Assembly: GCA_013399855.1 (NCBI GenBank)
Contig: VXAY01012532.1
Coordinates: 579,441-643,440, forward strand
DNA length: 64,000 bases
Source of the DNA: Oxyruncus cristatus
Lineage: Eukaryota > Chordata > Aves > Passeriformes > Cotingidae
Direction of reading: 5' to 3'
The notes under the pieces were generated by a model. It did no database searches, had not been told where the DNA came from, and saw only the letters and a list, made by a program, of their open reading frames with translations. The translations under genes were made by a program, and so were the position numbers. This document shows, piece by piece, positions 1 through 13,095 of this stretch (its first letter is position 1; every line of letters begins with the position of its first letter).

Positions 1-3000
1 CTCTCTGTGAAACTATCTGGTACTTCTCTTCCATCATTTCTGCTCATTACTGACTGCTGTGTTTACTGCTGGTTTTTTGTTCTGTAGTTCTTCCAATATT
101 GCTCAGGAGACAAAAACTGAAACACTGACTACAGAACTTGCCTCCAACTGTAAAGAAGACAGAGGAAGAATATGTTGTTTGGATGCGAAATAGTATAACA
201 GACCTGAATTTGCTGCTTTCCATGGGAAGAAAACCATGCCTGGTACTGAAAAATAATATAAATTTTTTTTTTAGCAACTGTGACTTGTTTAAAGACCAAG
301 ACCACTATTCTAAGTGTTTTGATGGACTGGATGGAGAAATATAAGAGCATTTGTCTCTCAATATTTCCCATTTAACAGACTTTATAGGTCCCTTAGAACT
401 GCTCTGTTCTATAGCATGTGACCTGAACCATCTCCTGCAAGCCCAAGTATGAGGAAGATGTAGCCATGCACCTTTCTCCCCATTACACACAAGTTAGCCA
501 GAGATGAAGAATAGGGCAGCAAATATCCTACTCCGTACATTTGTTTCTTTTTTTCACTGTTCATGACTATTGTTGTTACCCAGTCAATTAATCAGATATT
601 TTACTTTTATTCTTCATTTTAATTGCTGCTAAATTAAGTTTAGAAAAACTAAGGGGAGGACGTGAAGGGGGCTAAACATAAGTAGGGGCTGCTGATAGAT
701 TTTATAAATGAGTTGGATTTGGAAAACTATGTGCAACATTGTTAGGTAACAGTCATCATATCCAAGAAAACTTCCGTAATAGCAGTTTAAATAGAGTTAA
801 GTTGTGTTTAATTTCATGCATAATACATTTCTGGCAATTTTGTTATCAATAGATCACTTTTCTAGTGATGAAAGCACTACCAAGTGTTAACAATACAGCT
901 CAGGTATATGCATGCATGCTAATGTTATGATTCCCATATTAAAAAATTGACCTGAAAAAAGAGCATGTGCTGTTTATCATCTTCTCTTTGTTATGAATTT
1001 AGTCAGCAGCAGTCACAGTACAATCCCGAGAAATTCTTAAACTTTCAGGACTTCTGCTAGGGCTGAACTTTGACACATCATTTTGAAACTATAATAAACA
1101 GTAAAAGAGTATTAACATCTGTATCTTCTGAAGAAAAAGAGGAAAAACTTTGGAAACTCAAATTCTCCTCCAGTGCATTTGCAATCTATGTCATCTTAAT
1201 CTGTCCTGGTGTAAAATGACAACATAATTTATGTGAAGACACTTTCATCTGTAATGGGGCTTTTCATTGTCCTGCTTTTAGGGCTCCATCATCGATTATC
1301 ATCAATTATCATTAACTATCAGTGAGATTATCTACTCTCAAAATCTGAAACAATCAAATAGCTCAGGTAATGGCCTTTCCTGGGACTGAAAACACACAGC
1401 TTGCACCATAACTGAATTTACAACTCTTCCCTCGCAAAGGGGAGAGTGTACCATTTTAATTATTGCATGGTGATGACAGCCTAGCTCAGGATAAAAAGAA
1501 ATATTGACTAATTGACTATTTGGCATGACTTTGAAATGCCACCCCTTCAGTTTTTAAAGTGTTTCAAGGTATATGTGAGCAGATCACAATGTCTGCTGAA
1601 CCCATTAGCCCTAAAGGGCATATTTTGAAGGATGTATAAGAGTGACATTTCAAAGGCTGATCTCACTTGTCTTCTTTCCTAAAACAATTATGTTTGTAAA
1701 ATCATGTAGGAAGTCTGCACACTTATCTCCTAAAGTGTATTTGTGTTAGCTCTTGGCTTTTCTCCTATAAGAATTACTTATAATCATAGATCTACAAGAG
1801 GTACTTTGTGTTATAATTTTGGTCAACTATAAAAATTCTCTATCTAAACAAGGTGAAGTCTTTTGGCAGGCTGCCAGTCTCAACTCTCAGTACTACACTT
1901 TTTCCGTATTTTTTCTGTTATTTTTTCAATTACCATAGCTGCATGCATTAAACTTTCACACCTGCAAATGACAAAAAGTCAAATAATTTTTTGGCATCTG
2001 TATCTTCAAGAAAAACCTAGGCCAAAATCTGCTATTGACCCCAAACTCTATATTGTTTAAGTCAAGAGAGCAGATGTTTATTCTCTAGTTACATCCAGTT
2101 TTAAGGTTCAAGATTTTTTATAGTTTCTTGATACAGCAAAACACAAGTTAAAGAAGCAAATATTTGTGTATATTTGTTTGAATGTGATTGTATATGTCTG
2201 TGTTTATATATAATTTTATAGTATGTCAAGACATTTCACTTTTTAATGCTGTTAAATATTTTAAAACTCGCTGCAGAAGTTCTAAGTAGCTAGCTAGCCA
2301 AGACACTTATTATCTCACTTCAGATGTTAAGAGCAATATTATATAAATAATGAAAGCTGACACTGTAGGACTTTCTTCCAGCTAATGAACCACAGATTGA
2401 GATTTAACTATTGTTTTGTTCTGTTAACTCTGGTTTTGTTCTTTTTTTTTTTGGTTTGTTTTGGTCTGGTTTTTTTTGAAGGAAAGGTTTCCCCAAAATT
2501 CTCACTGTTCAAAACTCTCCTAGACCAAGATTTTGGATTAGAGTAACCTGGGGAATACAGAGCACTAAAAAAGGGCTTGCTAGAAATGCTGCTTGATTTC
2601 AAGGCATCTGTTTTACTAACTGTATAACAGGATGAGGTACAAATGGACAAAATTATTTGATTCCCATCAGACTAGGTTTCACAAAGCTTGGTCTGGTATA
2701 TTTACTATGTCTGACCACTTGGATGACCTTCTCCAAGCTGCCTAGAGAGTACTTTTTAACTGCCTGTAAAAGACATAGCATAGGGAAAGACAGAAAGGAG
2801 AACCTCTGGGGGCTCAATCAACCCTGTTAAGTGCAACTAAGTTTTTTCCTGAAGTGAAAAGATTTTCTTACACTGAATGAGAGATTCTTTTCTAAGATAA
2901 AGGACTTGTAAAGTCTGGGAAGGGGAACACATTAGCAATGAAAAAAGACACTCTTTCTGAGAGTCCTTTTCAGCTAACACTTCGCAGTCTTGGGCTGTTC

Positions 3001-4516
3001 AGGAGGGTACCTCAGAGCACCTCACTGAAAAAAAAAGCTCTGTAAAAGTGAGAAAGGTGTACAATAGTATGCAGACTGTTAGTGGGCAGTGTATTAAATT
3101 AAATTCACCACCAAAACCACACTTGCGACTAAATCTTATTAAAATAAAAATGACTAGAAACTGTGGGTGACCGGAAAATTTGCATAATGTTATTGTTTTG
3201 CTATTCACTGCAAACATTCTGTAACACCTAGTGGTCTAGCTTCTGATGTTCGTCATTCTCAAGGTGCTCTACATGTTAGAAGAAAACAATTCAGAGGTGT
3301 GACTAATCAAAATCATGCTGTGTGGAGAAGGTCATGCTGGAGCTTACGCTAGGTAAAAACTCATTGGGAAGACACACATCCTTATTATCCATTTCTGCTA
3401 GTGTACAATGTATTTCAGTGTTAGTTGCTACCGACATAAATGATAACCAGTTGCCTGCTTTGGCAAGAAAAAAGTTTGAAGCTGTTCCCTGGAGGGGAAC
3501 CAGTATACAGTTTATTTCTTTTGGACTAAATTTGCCTCTACTTTTGTCTTCAAGAAATGAAAATAATCCAAATATAATGGGATTTCCTAATACCATCTCT
3601 CTTGGTGGTGGTGGGGTTTTTTTTAGATATGGTGATTGCCTCTCCTTTCTCAATTTCTTTTGGTTTCTGTTGAGAAAAGCCAGCTGGTCTATCTTGGCAA
3701 AAATCCCAGAAGAGAGGGTAATTGTTTCACTTAATAATGGATGCCCAGCTGAAGAGATGTAGATCAGTGGCTTTACGGAAGAGGACTGATGAAAGCAACA
3801 TTAAAAAACTTTGGAAGGGTATCCTGGCAGAAAGAAGAAAACTTCTTTCATTTCAATACCATGTGTTTGAAAATAAGAATACTGATCTGAAGAGTCAGAG
3901 TTAACACTTGGCGTTTTCAAATAATCAGTATACTTTCCCTGTACTTTTGCACTGTATGGGTGAAAGCACTTCATCTTGTCTTGTGTTGGGCTCATTTTGT
4001 CTGATATCATGTTGTGTTGATTACAGCAAGAAATCTGTATTTTTCTGTGCAAAACTTAATACATTCTAGACCTTTGTGTGATAGTTCTGTATGCCTTGCA
4101 GAAAGAAATATACAGTAATATTAACATTATTTAGGCAAATATACTGCCTAAATATTTCACAGTGTTTTGTGGTTTTGAGTATGTCTTAAAAAATAAATGA
4201 TTGTCCCTCGACCATTTTTTATAATTTCTTCTTCCACATTAAAAAAAAAAATAAACTAGAAATTCTAGTTGGGTGGTTTATTTTTGTCTTGGTTTGGTTT
4301 GTTTTATTTGCAAATTCATCTATTTGGATGAGAGTAAAATTCACTTTACTGTTAGAAGGTTTTAGATTTTATAAACTAGTGAGTTTTATGGGTGTTATTT
4401 CAAAAGTTTCCTTCCCCAGCATTTAGACACACCCCAATGGAAATCCCTTCTATGCAATTAGCTTCCCTCACTGCACTGATGCACTTTATTATCTGTTTAT
4501 TTTACATCATTTTGCT
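1..4516. other. AT-rich noncoding stretch, no gene recognised
   Basis: No open frame here has gene-like features. Frames at 3303-3653 (minus) and 3322-3762 (plus) overlap on opposite strands and read low-complexity or unfamiliar protein. Their length is near what chance allows in 64 kb of AT-rich DNA. Short poly-T and poly-A tracts occur, for example near 2440 and 4240. I see no transposon similarity and no RNA gene. Confidence 0.6.
1288..1321. repeat. Short 10-base tandem repeat (ATCATCAATT-like)
   Basis: Three successive 10-base units, ATCATCGATT, ATCATCAATT and ATCATTAACT, are followed by a partial fourth (ATCA). The units differ by one to three bases, so this is a small, partly decayed minisatellite. 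No function is suggested. Confidence 0.8.
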
Positions 4517-4608
4517 AAGGAACAAATTTTGCCCTTGGATGCATGAATGTGGCTTCCATTAATATAATGAAAGTTGCATATGTGCATCCAAGGGTCAAAT
4601 CTTTCCTT
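4517..4608. repeat. Imperfect inverted repeat with 12-base perfect core
   Basis: The arms at 4517-4556 and 4569-4608 are inverted copies of each other with scattered mismatches and a one-base shift. Inside them CCCTTGGATGCA (4532-4543) pairs perfectly with TGCATCCAAGGG (4583-4594). The intervening loop is about 12 bases, so either strand could fold into a hairpin of roughly 90 nt. It may be an old palindromic transposon relic or a conserved hairpin element. A microRNA precursor is possible in shape but unsupported. Confidence 0.55.
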
Positions 4609-4895
4609 AAAAGTGAGATTTATCTTCAAATTAGCTACTCTAACAGCCCTGGCTAGGACTTCAACTACATGAATCAATTTTATTAAGAAAATATGAACAG
4701 TACTGTATTTTTAAATCATACTTGTTCAAATGTGCAGAGATGAGATTTAGATACCAACATAAGCCTAAGTTGGTAAACATTTTCTATGGTGTAAATCTGG
4801 ATCATTTTTGGTGATTCTTTCTGACACTTTGGCTCCAATGACATTTAGATTGACAGTCTTAGAAAAAACTATCTTGTGACTTTGCAAAATCCCTT

Positions 4896-4929
4896 GGAAG
4901 TTAATGAGAATCCATGTGCATTAACTTCC
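4896..4929. repeat. Perfect 11-base inverted repeat, 12-base loop
   Basis: GGAAGTTAATG (4896-4906) is the exact reverse complement of CATTAACTTCC (4919-4929). It lies about 300 bases from the hairpin at 4517. Both left arms start next to the word CCCTTGGA, so the two may belong to one old repeat unit. That link is inference. Confidence 0.6.
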
Positions 4930-7479
4930 CATTACAAGATTAGATCCTGAATAACCAAGGAATTTGAATGGCTATGAAGGACAATATGAGAAAAAGGAGA
5001 TTTAAAATTTTTCTCTAGACATCTCAGTTTCCTTTATATTTCTTGGAGAAGACACATAATTCTTCATTTCTGAGATATGACATGCAACTACTTGGTGGGT
5101 TTGGGTAGATAAATGAACACATTTAAATAATTGTTACGTATATTTATAACAGTCAATTCTGCCTGCTGAACAAGTAAACATCACTGAATTATAGTACTTT
5201 TAGTTAAAAGAGTAATGGTTACTTCAGGAATGGAGCATGTTTTCCAAACTATGTACAGCAGGATCTGCTATTATCAATAATGACCAGAACAGTTAATTCT
5301 GAGCTTTGTCAAAGAATTGTCCAAATTGTCAAAGGAACCAGATGGTTCACATTTAGAAAATCCTTTCATAAGCATTACTGTGTCTTTTAAATGAGGGCCC
5401 TTCTTAAAGTCTTTTCCTCTTATGCAGAGAGCTTAAGCTATTTTTTATTCTTTCCTGGAATAGTAACACATCATTATATACAAGCAGACAGAAATTACAA
5501 GGAATTGAGATGTGGGTCACTTTTTATAGGTATCTCACTCAGAAAATTAAATAGTCATCTTCTGTTTCTGTCTTTCAGTACGTAATTTACTTCTAGCTTG
5601 TTCAAAGCAACTTGCACACTCATGTTTATATTTTCCTCCATAAAAATGCAACCGACAACTAAATTTTAAAGTGTGCATACTGTTCACCCTTTCAGTATAA
5701 GTTTACTTCATTTCCCAGTTTCAGTGTGTTAAATATTTGGCCCACAGGGAACTTCAGAACCAGCAGTCAGAACTCAAGTTTGCTTACTGCTGAGCACTCA
5801 AGAAAGACAGGCAGATTCAGTCTTTATCCCACCTTGGATCCTAAGCTGCATGTGAAGACGTGCAAACAGAAGCACTGGATATATTAATGACAAAAGCATA
5901 GATTAATAAAGAAGGAAAATTAAAGACTTGCCCTTCTTATAAATTTGACCATTATTAGATCCTTGTCATTTTTTTAAATTATGAACTACAAGTGAAATGC
6001 CTGGACACATGAATAAAGTATACATAACTTTTGTTCCATCTAAAATCATATATATAAAGAGGTAGCTTTATTCCTTTGTTGAACATATGCTGGGTTCAGC
6101 AAAAAAAATTAAAATCTTTATCCTGAAAGCCCAATTTTTAATCACATGGTTTCAGTGGATATAAATACATTTTCCTGGTTACTGAAGTGTATACTTAATA
6201 TTCTTGGGCTCATAATCTGTTAGCAGAAAGGTTCAACTCCTACAGCCTTCAGGTTAACTGAATACTGATTATTAGGGTCAATGTTTGTGCAGCAGAAATG
6301 CAGTTTTCAGAAAATTAACAATTTCCAAAGAGGATAAAGGAGGGAAACCCCTGCTGCTTTATTGGGGTTTATTGGGATTTTTTAGGGTTTTTTCCCTTTT
6401 TTGTTTAGTTCTAAATTAGGTGGACCTGAAATAAAAATATTTTTTGGAGTTCTATGGCCTCAAAAACATTGGTTCAAAAATTAATTTCATTTCCCTCTTG
6501 TGTGTGTTACAACATAGTAATTGTAGACTGAGCTCTTATTTTCTCCTGAAGAATAGACTCTTTGATTAGACTATATATTGTGTGACACAGCAGTCTTTCT
6601 TTCTAAAAGAATGGCCTGTGATATTTCAGAAATCACATGGCCATAAATAGAGGAAGGGAATATAATCCAGCCAGGAAGTCAATTTTATAAATGAAGAAGA
6701 AAACACATAATAATAAAAACTGCAATTCCCACACAGAAATCTACCCTAGCAGAGAGACCAAGTTTAATGAGAGTGACTTAAAAGACAGTCCAGTTGTAGT
6801 GTAATATTCTCTCTATATTTCCTATATTCTCTCATCAAAATATCTTTTACTGGAAACAATGAAAAAATATTGCTTTAGTATGAATTTTCATGCCCTTACA
6901 GAATCATTTCTGTACATGCTGATGTACTCCATGTCAAATTTATAAATTCACACTTTTTGATTATCTCTGACAACTGAGAACATGATGAAAAAAAATCTGC
7001 TATTTTACAGACTTGTGACAGAGCTAATATATCTGAGGGAAGACTATATATGTCAGATGGTGGGGTGTCAACGAACCTGAAATTATGACAGCCAAAAGTG
7101 GAGGTCTGCACAGATGTATCTATGATTGAGCCAGATTCTGGAGCTCTCAACATTCATTTATCTCAGAGGTGTTTGATGCTATTTCAGAAGCTCTCAGGGT
7201 CAGTTAATTCTCCACATGGGATTATACCTGACAGAGGTCCCACGTAAGACCAGAGTGGGCTGGAGCAGCAGGAGAAGGACAGGTCGTATTTTAGGGCACC
7301 CCAAGTGGCCCTAGAGCCTGACTGGTAGCAGCAGAATTGCGCTGTTTATGTCAGGGTGACTTTTTCACCTATTGACTTCCATTGCACAAATTCAAGGACA
7401 TGTCCAACAGAAGGTATCAAAATATTAGGCAAGGAGGTACCCTTTTATAAACGTAACACAAAACTAGAGAATTACAGGG
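4930..7479. other. Noncoding stretch, nothing recognised
   Basis: AT-rich sequence with short frames only, the longest near 85 codons at 6896-7153 on the minus strand. None looks like a known protein. The last 300 bases are somewhat richer in G and C but match no family that I recognise. Confidence 0.55.
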
Positions 7480-7905
7480 TGTCCTAGTTTCGGCCAAGGA
7501 CAGGGTTTATTTTTCACAGTAGCTGCGAGGGGGGGGAACCTGGAGCTGTATGGGCATGTCTAGGTTGTTCTTCTTTACCAGCCACAGCATCGCTGAGGGG
7601 TGGAAGTATTGGATTCTCACTTCCAAGAAGAAGGGGCGTGGCTTTCCGTCAGGAAAAAAAGTGGCCCGAGAGGGTCCATCCACACTTTTGCTTGTTTTCT
7701 CAGGATCAAGCCAGTCAGTGAACAATTTTTGCATGTAAATCACTCTCTTTTTGTGTACTTTTGTTAGTAATATTGTTCCTGTTGCTGTTTGGTTTTTTTA
7801 TCTCATTGTTTACAGTGAATGGTTTTTATCTCAGCCTGTGATCTCTGCTTTTTGCATCTCCCATGGAGGAGGGAGGGGAGTGGGGGGATGGGGGGACACT
7901 AAGTA
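7480..7905 (+). mobile_element. LTR fragment of an avian endogenous retrovirus
   Basis: The sequence opens with TGTCCTAGTTTCGGCCAAGG, followed by an AGGGTTTATTTTTC-type stretch and an AGTAGCTG word. This is the start shared by a common group of bird endogenous-retrovirus LTRs. Further on, TTTTTATCTCAGCC (about 7825) followed by a purine-rich GGAGGGAGGGGAGTGGGG run (about 7870) matches the U5-like end of the same group. The expected final inverted CA terminus is not found, so the 3' limit is approximate and the copy appears truncated. No retroviral coding sequence adjoins it. The 62- and 78-codon frames inside it are incidental. The subfamily is uncertain. Confidence 0.7.
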
Positions 7906-9647
7906 AGGGAATGCTACTCCTGAACATGACAAAAGGCCATAGGAGAGCAATGGACTTCAAACAAAAAGCAGCCAGACTCTTATGCTACAGACTGTACCAC
8001 ACTCCCCTATTAGCCTGCACTAATGCTACCATCAAAGCCAGAGCACTGGGATAAGTGGGTCATTGGTAAGCCTGTAGGAAGCTTCCTTTTTCAGTGGAGT
8101 TATTCTGCAGGGTCTATCAACTGCACTAACTAAATCTTTCTTGAATATATGACAAAGATACTTAGTTCACATATAGTTCATGTTCACATATGAACAAATG
8201 GGTTTAGATGTTTTAATCTGAAAGTGAATGCCACAGTCCATGGCAATCAGTGGCTTGGAAGAATAGAAATAGAACTGTTACTCTCACCCCCTGCTATTTC
8301 TAGATGAGATTTCTCCATTTGCGGACAATTTCAAAGATTTCATTAAAGACATTAATTTAGACGGTAGCTAGTAGCATCCTTCCTATGCAACAGACTGAGA
8401 AGTAGTACATAAGATGTTTCAGCTGAGGTAAAAAGTGTTCTTTGAGGTTTTTGCGTGTTAGAATGGATTTTCTTTTTTTCCCCCTCCATCTCTCACTCTT
8501 TATAATAACCAGATAATCCCATGTTTTTCTCTTTTATTCACAAATGTTATTACCTAAGCATGTCAGGTTTTTTAATGCTCTATAATAATACAAGCAGAAA
8601 TTGCTTTTGCTCTTTAAGAGATGTTTTTTAGGAAATGAAACCTGAGATATATCTTTTCCACAGCTAGTCAACTCTAACCCAAAATTCCCAGTGATAATGC
8701 TTACAGAAAATTTCCTGGCACATTTGTGATTCATTTGTCTCAGAACTCATTTTTATTTAATTTTGACCTGTAGTTTTTATTCCATAAAGTCATGTAGTCA
8801 AAGACACTAATTCTGCTTTCTCTTCCAAATTCTCTCTGGTATTTTAATAATTTTAGCCTTGTTATGATGTAATTAACATGCATATTTTATTGGACAGGGA
8901 CTTGAAATCTAGATTCTTGCATTAATTTACTTTAGAGAAAAATGAGATGTTAGCTATTTAGTAAAAAAAAAAAATACTGTACAGAAAGACTGGTATTATG
9001 TAACCAATATCCAAAATTCATAAGCAATTGATTAAAAAAAGAAAAAAACACAGAAGCAGAAAGCCTATTAAAAATGTTCCAAAATCCTGAGTTCCATCCT
9101 GAGTCTGAATGTTGATGGGTATAAATCATTGCTCTGGAGTTTGAAGATTTCTAAATAATTGGAACACTGCAAAAAATCAGCCTTCTATTGTTAGCTACAG
9201 AATTTACGAAATGATAATAGTATGGATGCAACAAATTTAATACAGAAAATGTCTCCAAGCCAGTTTCAGCAAATCTCATTTCTTCATTATGGAAGCTCAT
9301 GCTAAGTCTAGAATGTTGATGGGGTTTGGAGGTGGAGTGTTCAACCTTGTGCCAGTTTCCACAATGTGAGAGTCAGAGTTTTATTTAATCTGTCTGATAA
9401 CTATCACAAATCAGGATAAATTGATGGACAAGCACAAAATCCATTTTTGTCACCTTTTCTCCATGCTTTAATCATTTAAACTCCAGTTATAGTTTAAAAA
9501 CAAAATGAAAGTGTCCGTTTTTCTTGGTTTGAAGCAATTTGGAGTGGCAGAGACCTCAGACAAAAGTCTTCTCCCTCAGATTCAATACCCCTGATTTCTC
9601 AAGTACAGAGAGAGAACAAATACACCTGAATGTAAGCTAAAAAATAA
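7906..9647. other. Noncoding stretch, nothing recognised
   Basis: After the LTR fragment comes a short mixed-composition segment (to about 8110) that may be residual retroelement flank. Ordinary AT-rich sequence with poly-A runs follows. No frame or repeat could be identified. Confidence 0.5.
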
Positions 9648-10700
9648 CTATTTACCAAGAAGAAATGCTAATAACAATACTGATAAAACTGAGTTAAACC
9701 AACTGATGAGGAGAAACTTCCCAAGCCCCACCCACCAGGCCAAATCAAGATGACAGGTGGCCTTCCTCACCTGGAAATAACAAACGTGGCCACAGGACAG
9801 AGACAAGATGGGCTGACCTTCCATGTGGTTCACCTTCCCCATGTCTGGAAAACCTGGCAGGAATGGTTGGAGAGTCAGCACTGGCAGGAAATGGGAGATA
9901 ATGGGATTAAATACAGGTAGACACTTGCATGGTGCTGGAGTGAGGCTGTGGTGCTGGTACAGGCAGCCGGAGCAGGGTTGTGGGTCCCCTAGGTGACTGG
10001 AAGGACCCACAAGACACCCACTGGATCCAGAGAAGAGACTTTGTTATTGCAATTTTGATGTTCATTGGTCAAAGTGTTGGTTGTAGTCTTGTTGAAGTGG
10101 TGGGTGCAGTCCAGATCCATCAAGGTGGTGATGGAAGCCCCAGGTCATAAGGAAAGTCCCATGTGGTGAGGGAAAAAACCCCAGTGTGAGTGGTCTGAGT
10201 GTATTCTTAGGCTAGGAGGGAACGGCCTTGGTTCTTTCCCTGGGGTGTGGAGTTCTATGCTGGATATGTAATACTGGATCAGGGAATATTTCAGGAGTCT
10301 TTGACGCCTGCTAAGATATTACAACTGCCTGTCAGCACAAGCGGATCCATTATGTCTTATCAGCACAGAAGAATACCTAAGGCTTCTTGTTCTGTACTTC
10401 CCCAAGGGGGAGTTATCACAGCTGAGTTATTTGTGTAAGGACAAAGAAATCACCCCACCTAGCAGGAGTTGACTCTCTCCTTATCTTGTTCAATACCCAG
10501 TTGGTAGCCTGAGGTGTCAGATGTGTTCGCCTTCAGCACCTGGCTTGGGTGGCCACTCTGCACATTGTCAGCAAAGCACACTGCTGATTGAGCCAGGAGC
10601 ACCAATAGTCCAGTCTCTTAGAGCACCTGGGCAGTCGTTGCAGGTGGTTGAACATTTGAGTCATTAGTCACCAGCAGTTCAGTCTCTTTACAGGAGGCAA
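9648..10700 (-). mobile_element. Probable degraded retroelement segment, antisense
   Basis: Base composition rises sharply to moderate GC for about 1 kb and falls back on both sides, as at the recognisable transposons elsewhere in the window. Read on the minus strand, it ends in TTGTTATTAGCATTTCTTCT-like sequence, which resembles the tail of some LTRs. The words CAGTCTCTTA and CAGTCTCTTT recur about 65 bases apart near 10611 and 10681. A 120-codon minus-strand frame at 9648-10010 and a 63-codon plus-strand frame at 10247-10438 match nothing I know. I cannot name a family. A processed pseudogene or another interspersed repeat remains possible. Confidence 0.4.
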
Positions 10701-11651
10701 AACACCAAAAAGCAAAAAAAAATTTGGAAAAAAGAGAAAAGGTGCATACCAGAATTTTGTGTAACCGAGGACACTGTTCTATAAATGTTGGAAACCATTG
10801 GCTTGATCATTTAGCTATAATTTTATCATTCTCACAGAAGTTTTTTGGCCTAAATTAACTGATTTTTCTTTTCTAACTACTTTAAGTAATTTCTGAAGTA
10901 GTTGCATTAATGACATATATGGTCATCAGCCTATTGATAGCTGGGAGAGAGGGCAGACTTTAAGTAGGATGTGAGTTATTGTTCAACTCTTTAAGATTTA
11001 AAACAGAGCTTACTAGTGATCATATGAATAACTTCTTACAAATATAGAAAACTAAGTAATGTCATCTATTGTTTCCATACAACTACAGAAAAAAAGTCTT
11101 TTGACTTTGCTCAGAATTACAACATTACAAGCTCTGGTCATATGTGGAAAAGATGTGTCATACGCCTACAGTTTTTTTCCTCTTTCCCTCTCTCTGAAGC
11201 ACAATATTTTTTTGGTAATTGTATCTTTTTTTCTAAAGCAAACACAAATAATTTATTTGTGAGATTGTTACTACAGGGGCATTTTTTTTTATTAACACAG
11301 AACATAATTGTTAAGTCACCTTTATGTTTAAAGAAAAAGAGTTAGATGTAAATTGAAGGTCAGAATAAAAGTTCAAGTTCAACCAAGTCCTGAATCTGAT
11401 TGTTCACGCAGCTTTCATTTGCGCAGTTAGAAACAACTTCTAGACTCCTGACAGTGAAGCCTGAAACATCCAATGCAGCTTCATTCCTAGCTTAGTGTTC
11501 TAACCACAGCATTGTTTCTGGCCTTCAGAACTGACTGTGCATGCTGTTCTCTGCTCAGACCTGTGTTCTCCCTTGCTTACTCTTCACCCAGAATTATCGT
11601 CTACTGTCTGCAAATTTCTTTCACGGTCTTCTACATTATAGCAGTATGTTT
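10701..11651. other. Noncoding stretch, nothing recognised
   Basis: AT-rich sequence with a few pyrimidine runs (about 11168-11240). Two overlapping 67-codon frames at 11059-11345 are hydrophobic, low in complexity and probably chance. Confidence 0.5.
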
Positions 11652-12021
11652 GTTAAGCCTGAAGAAGATAAAGTTCAGGAAGGGTGATTGATAAAACTGT
11701 CAATATGTCAATGACTGTTACTGTCTGAAATGGAGTAGAGAATGGAACCGGACTCGTGAAGTGATGCTGTGTGAATGGACAAGAGGCAATGAGCACCAAG
11801 TGAAATATGTGACTTAAACACAAGAAAACACTTACTGTGAAGGTGATTAAATGGTAGTATGGGCTGTCTGGAAAGGTTGTGAAGTTGCCATCCTTGGAGA
11901 TACTCAAAATCTGATTGCACACAGCCCCACTCAACCTGCTGCAATCGAGCCTGCCTTGAAAGAGTGGGCTGGACTGGACAATGTGCAGGTGTCCCTGCAG
12001 ACCTGTGTGATTCTGTAATTC
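11652..12021 (+). mobile_element. CR1 LINE, 3' terminal fragment
   Basis: The segment follows the layout of the last few hundred bases of avian CR1. It has GCCTGAAGAAGATAAAG (end of the RT frame region), GGACAAGAGGCAATGAGCAC, CACTTACTGTGAAGGTGA and GGTTGTGAAGTTGCCATCC. It then has a GGGCTGGACTGGACAATG word and the typical terminal TGTGATTCTGTAATTC. The reading frame is broken by many changes, so this is an old, dead, 5'-truncated copy. The minus-strand frames of 93 and 160 codons over it are shadows and not genes. Confidence 0.8.
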
Positions 12022-13095
12022 TTAAATAATACAAAAAGTGCGCAACAACCTCATCAACTTCACGTTTAAAAGAATAATCAGAGCCAACTGTGTTTCTCAA
12101 AGGAATAGAAGTACCTTGTCTTAGGTGAGAAGTCAGTGTTGAATCTAGAGTGCAGAGAGGTATGTGACTGGTAGGATTTCTGATGTGCATTTCCTGGTGG
12201 TCAGTCTCATGATTCAGTTTGAAAAATCTCTAAAAATTAAAAATATTTAATTTTATTTATAATATATATACTTATATGTATTTANAATTTGTGCACTATA
12301 TTTCCCAAAGACATTTAAATCTATAGCAGCAACATCCCAGCTCTTCTATTACTAAGCTATTAGGTGAGACAAATTTTTTTTAAATTTTATCCAGGACCAA
12401 GAACTAACATGACTCTATAAAAAAAGTGAGGGTATGAGCCATGCAAACCAAAGGCAAAAAATATTCCAGTACATAAATCTTTCTCCACCTTGGTTAGATT
12501 TGAGATTTCATTTATGATAATACTATATGTCAAAACTTAGAAGACTAAATAATTTGAGCTACAAGCCTGTTTCAATGGCTGTATGGTAGGTTTTCCTTCT
12601 TCTATGTAGGTAGGCCCAAAATGAAGTATTGGGTAAATGATACTACCTCTAATGTTCTAAACAGCTTTCCAAAGTAAATTTGGGAAGTGTCTATATACCA
12701 AACTCTTAGAAATAACAATACACATCTTAAAGGTATTCTATAGGTCAGTTGGAAAATATTATTCTCTCTAAAAATTTTCAGCTTTAGAAACCCAGAACAA
12801 TACCCCAAATCTGTAACCCTGGGAATTACATGGAGGTGACATGTTTGCCAAAATCTTTGCCTAATTTAACATAACTTGCATTCACACTCAAAACTGATGG
12901 TCAGGAACACCTTACATTCTCATTGAAGAAAATATCATAAACCAAACTTGTTCTATATATGATGGATATTCCACAGTGTTCTATATTAAATGTCAAAGTA
13001 ATCTGACAACGACAAGAAAAAAAAGAATCTGCCATATTAGAAAAGTCTGTGTAAGGTATAACATAGGCAGGTATTCTTCCCAAGAATGACAAGGT
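12022..13095. other. Noncoding stretch with one ambiguous base
   Basis: Very AT-rich sequence with a TA-rich patch around 12240-12290 that contains a single N at 12285. The short frames have no recognisable features. Confidence 0.55.

Noticed and set aside
3303..3762. Overlapping open frames of 146 codons (plus) and 116 codons (minus)
   Set aside because: They are open on both strands with no recognisable domain, and their length is near chance expectation for this much AT-rich DNA.
6222..6260. GGTTCAACTCC, similar to a tRNA T-loop or B-box
   Set aside because: No matching A-box, anticodon stem or acceptor pairing could be found around it.
11708..12190. 160-codon minus-strand frame
   Set aside because: It runs antisense through a CR1 3' fragment, with no independent coding evidence.
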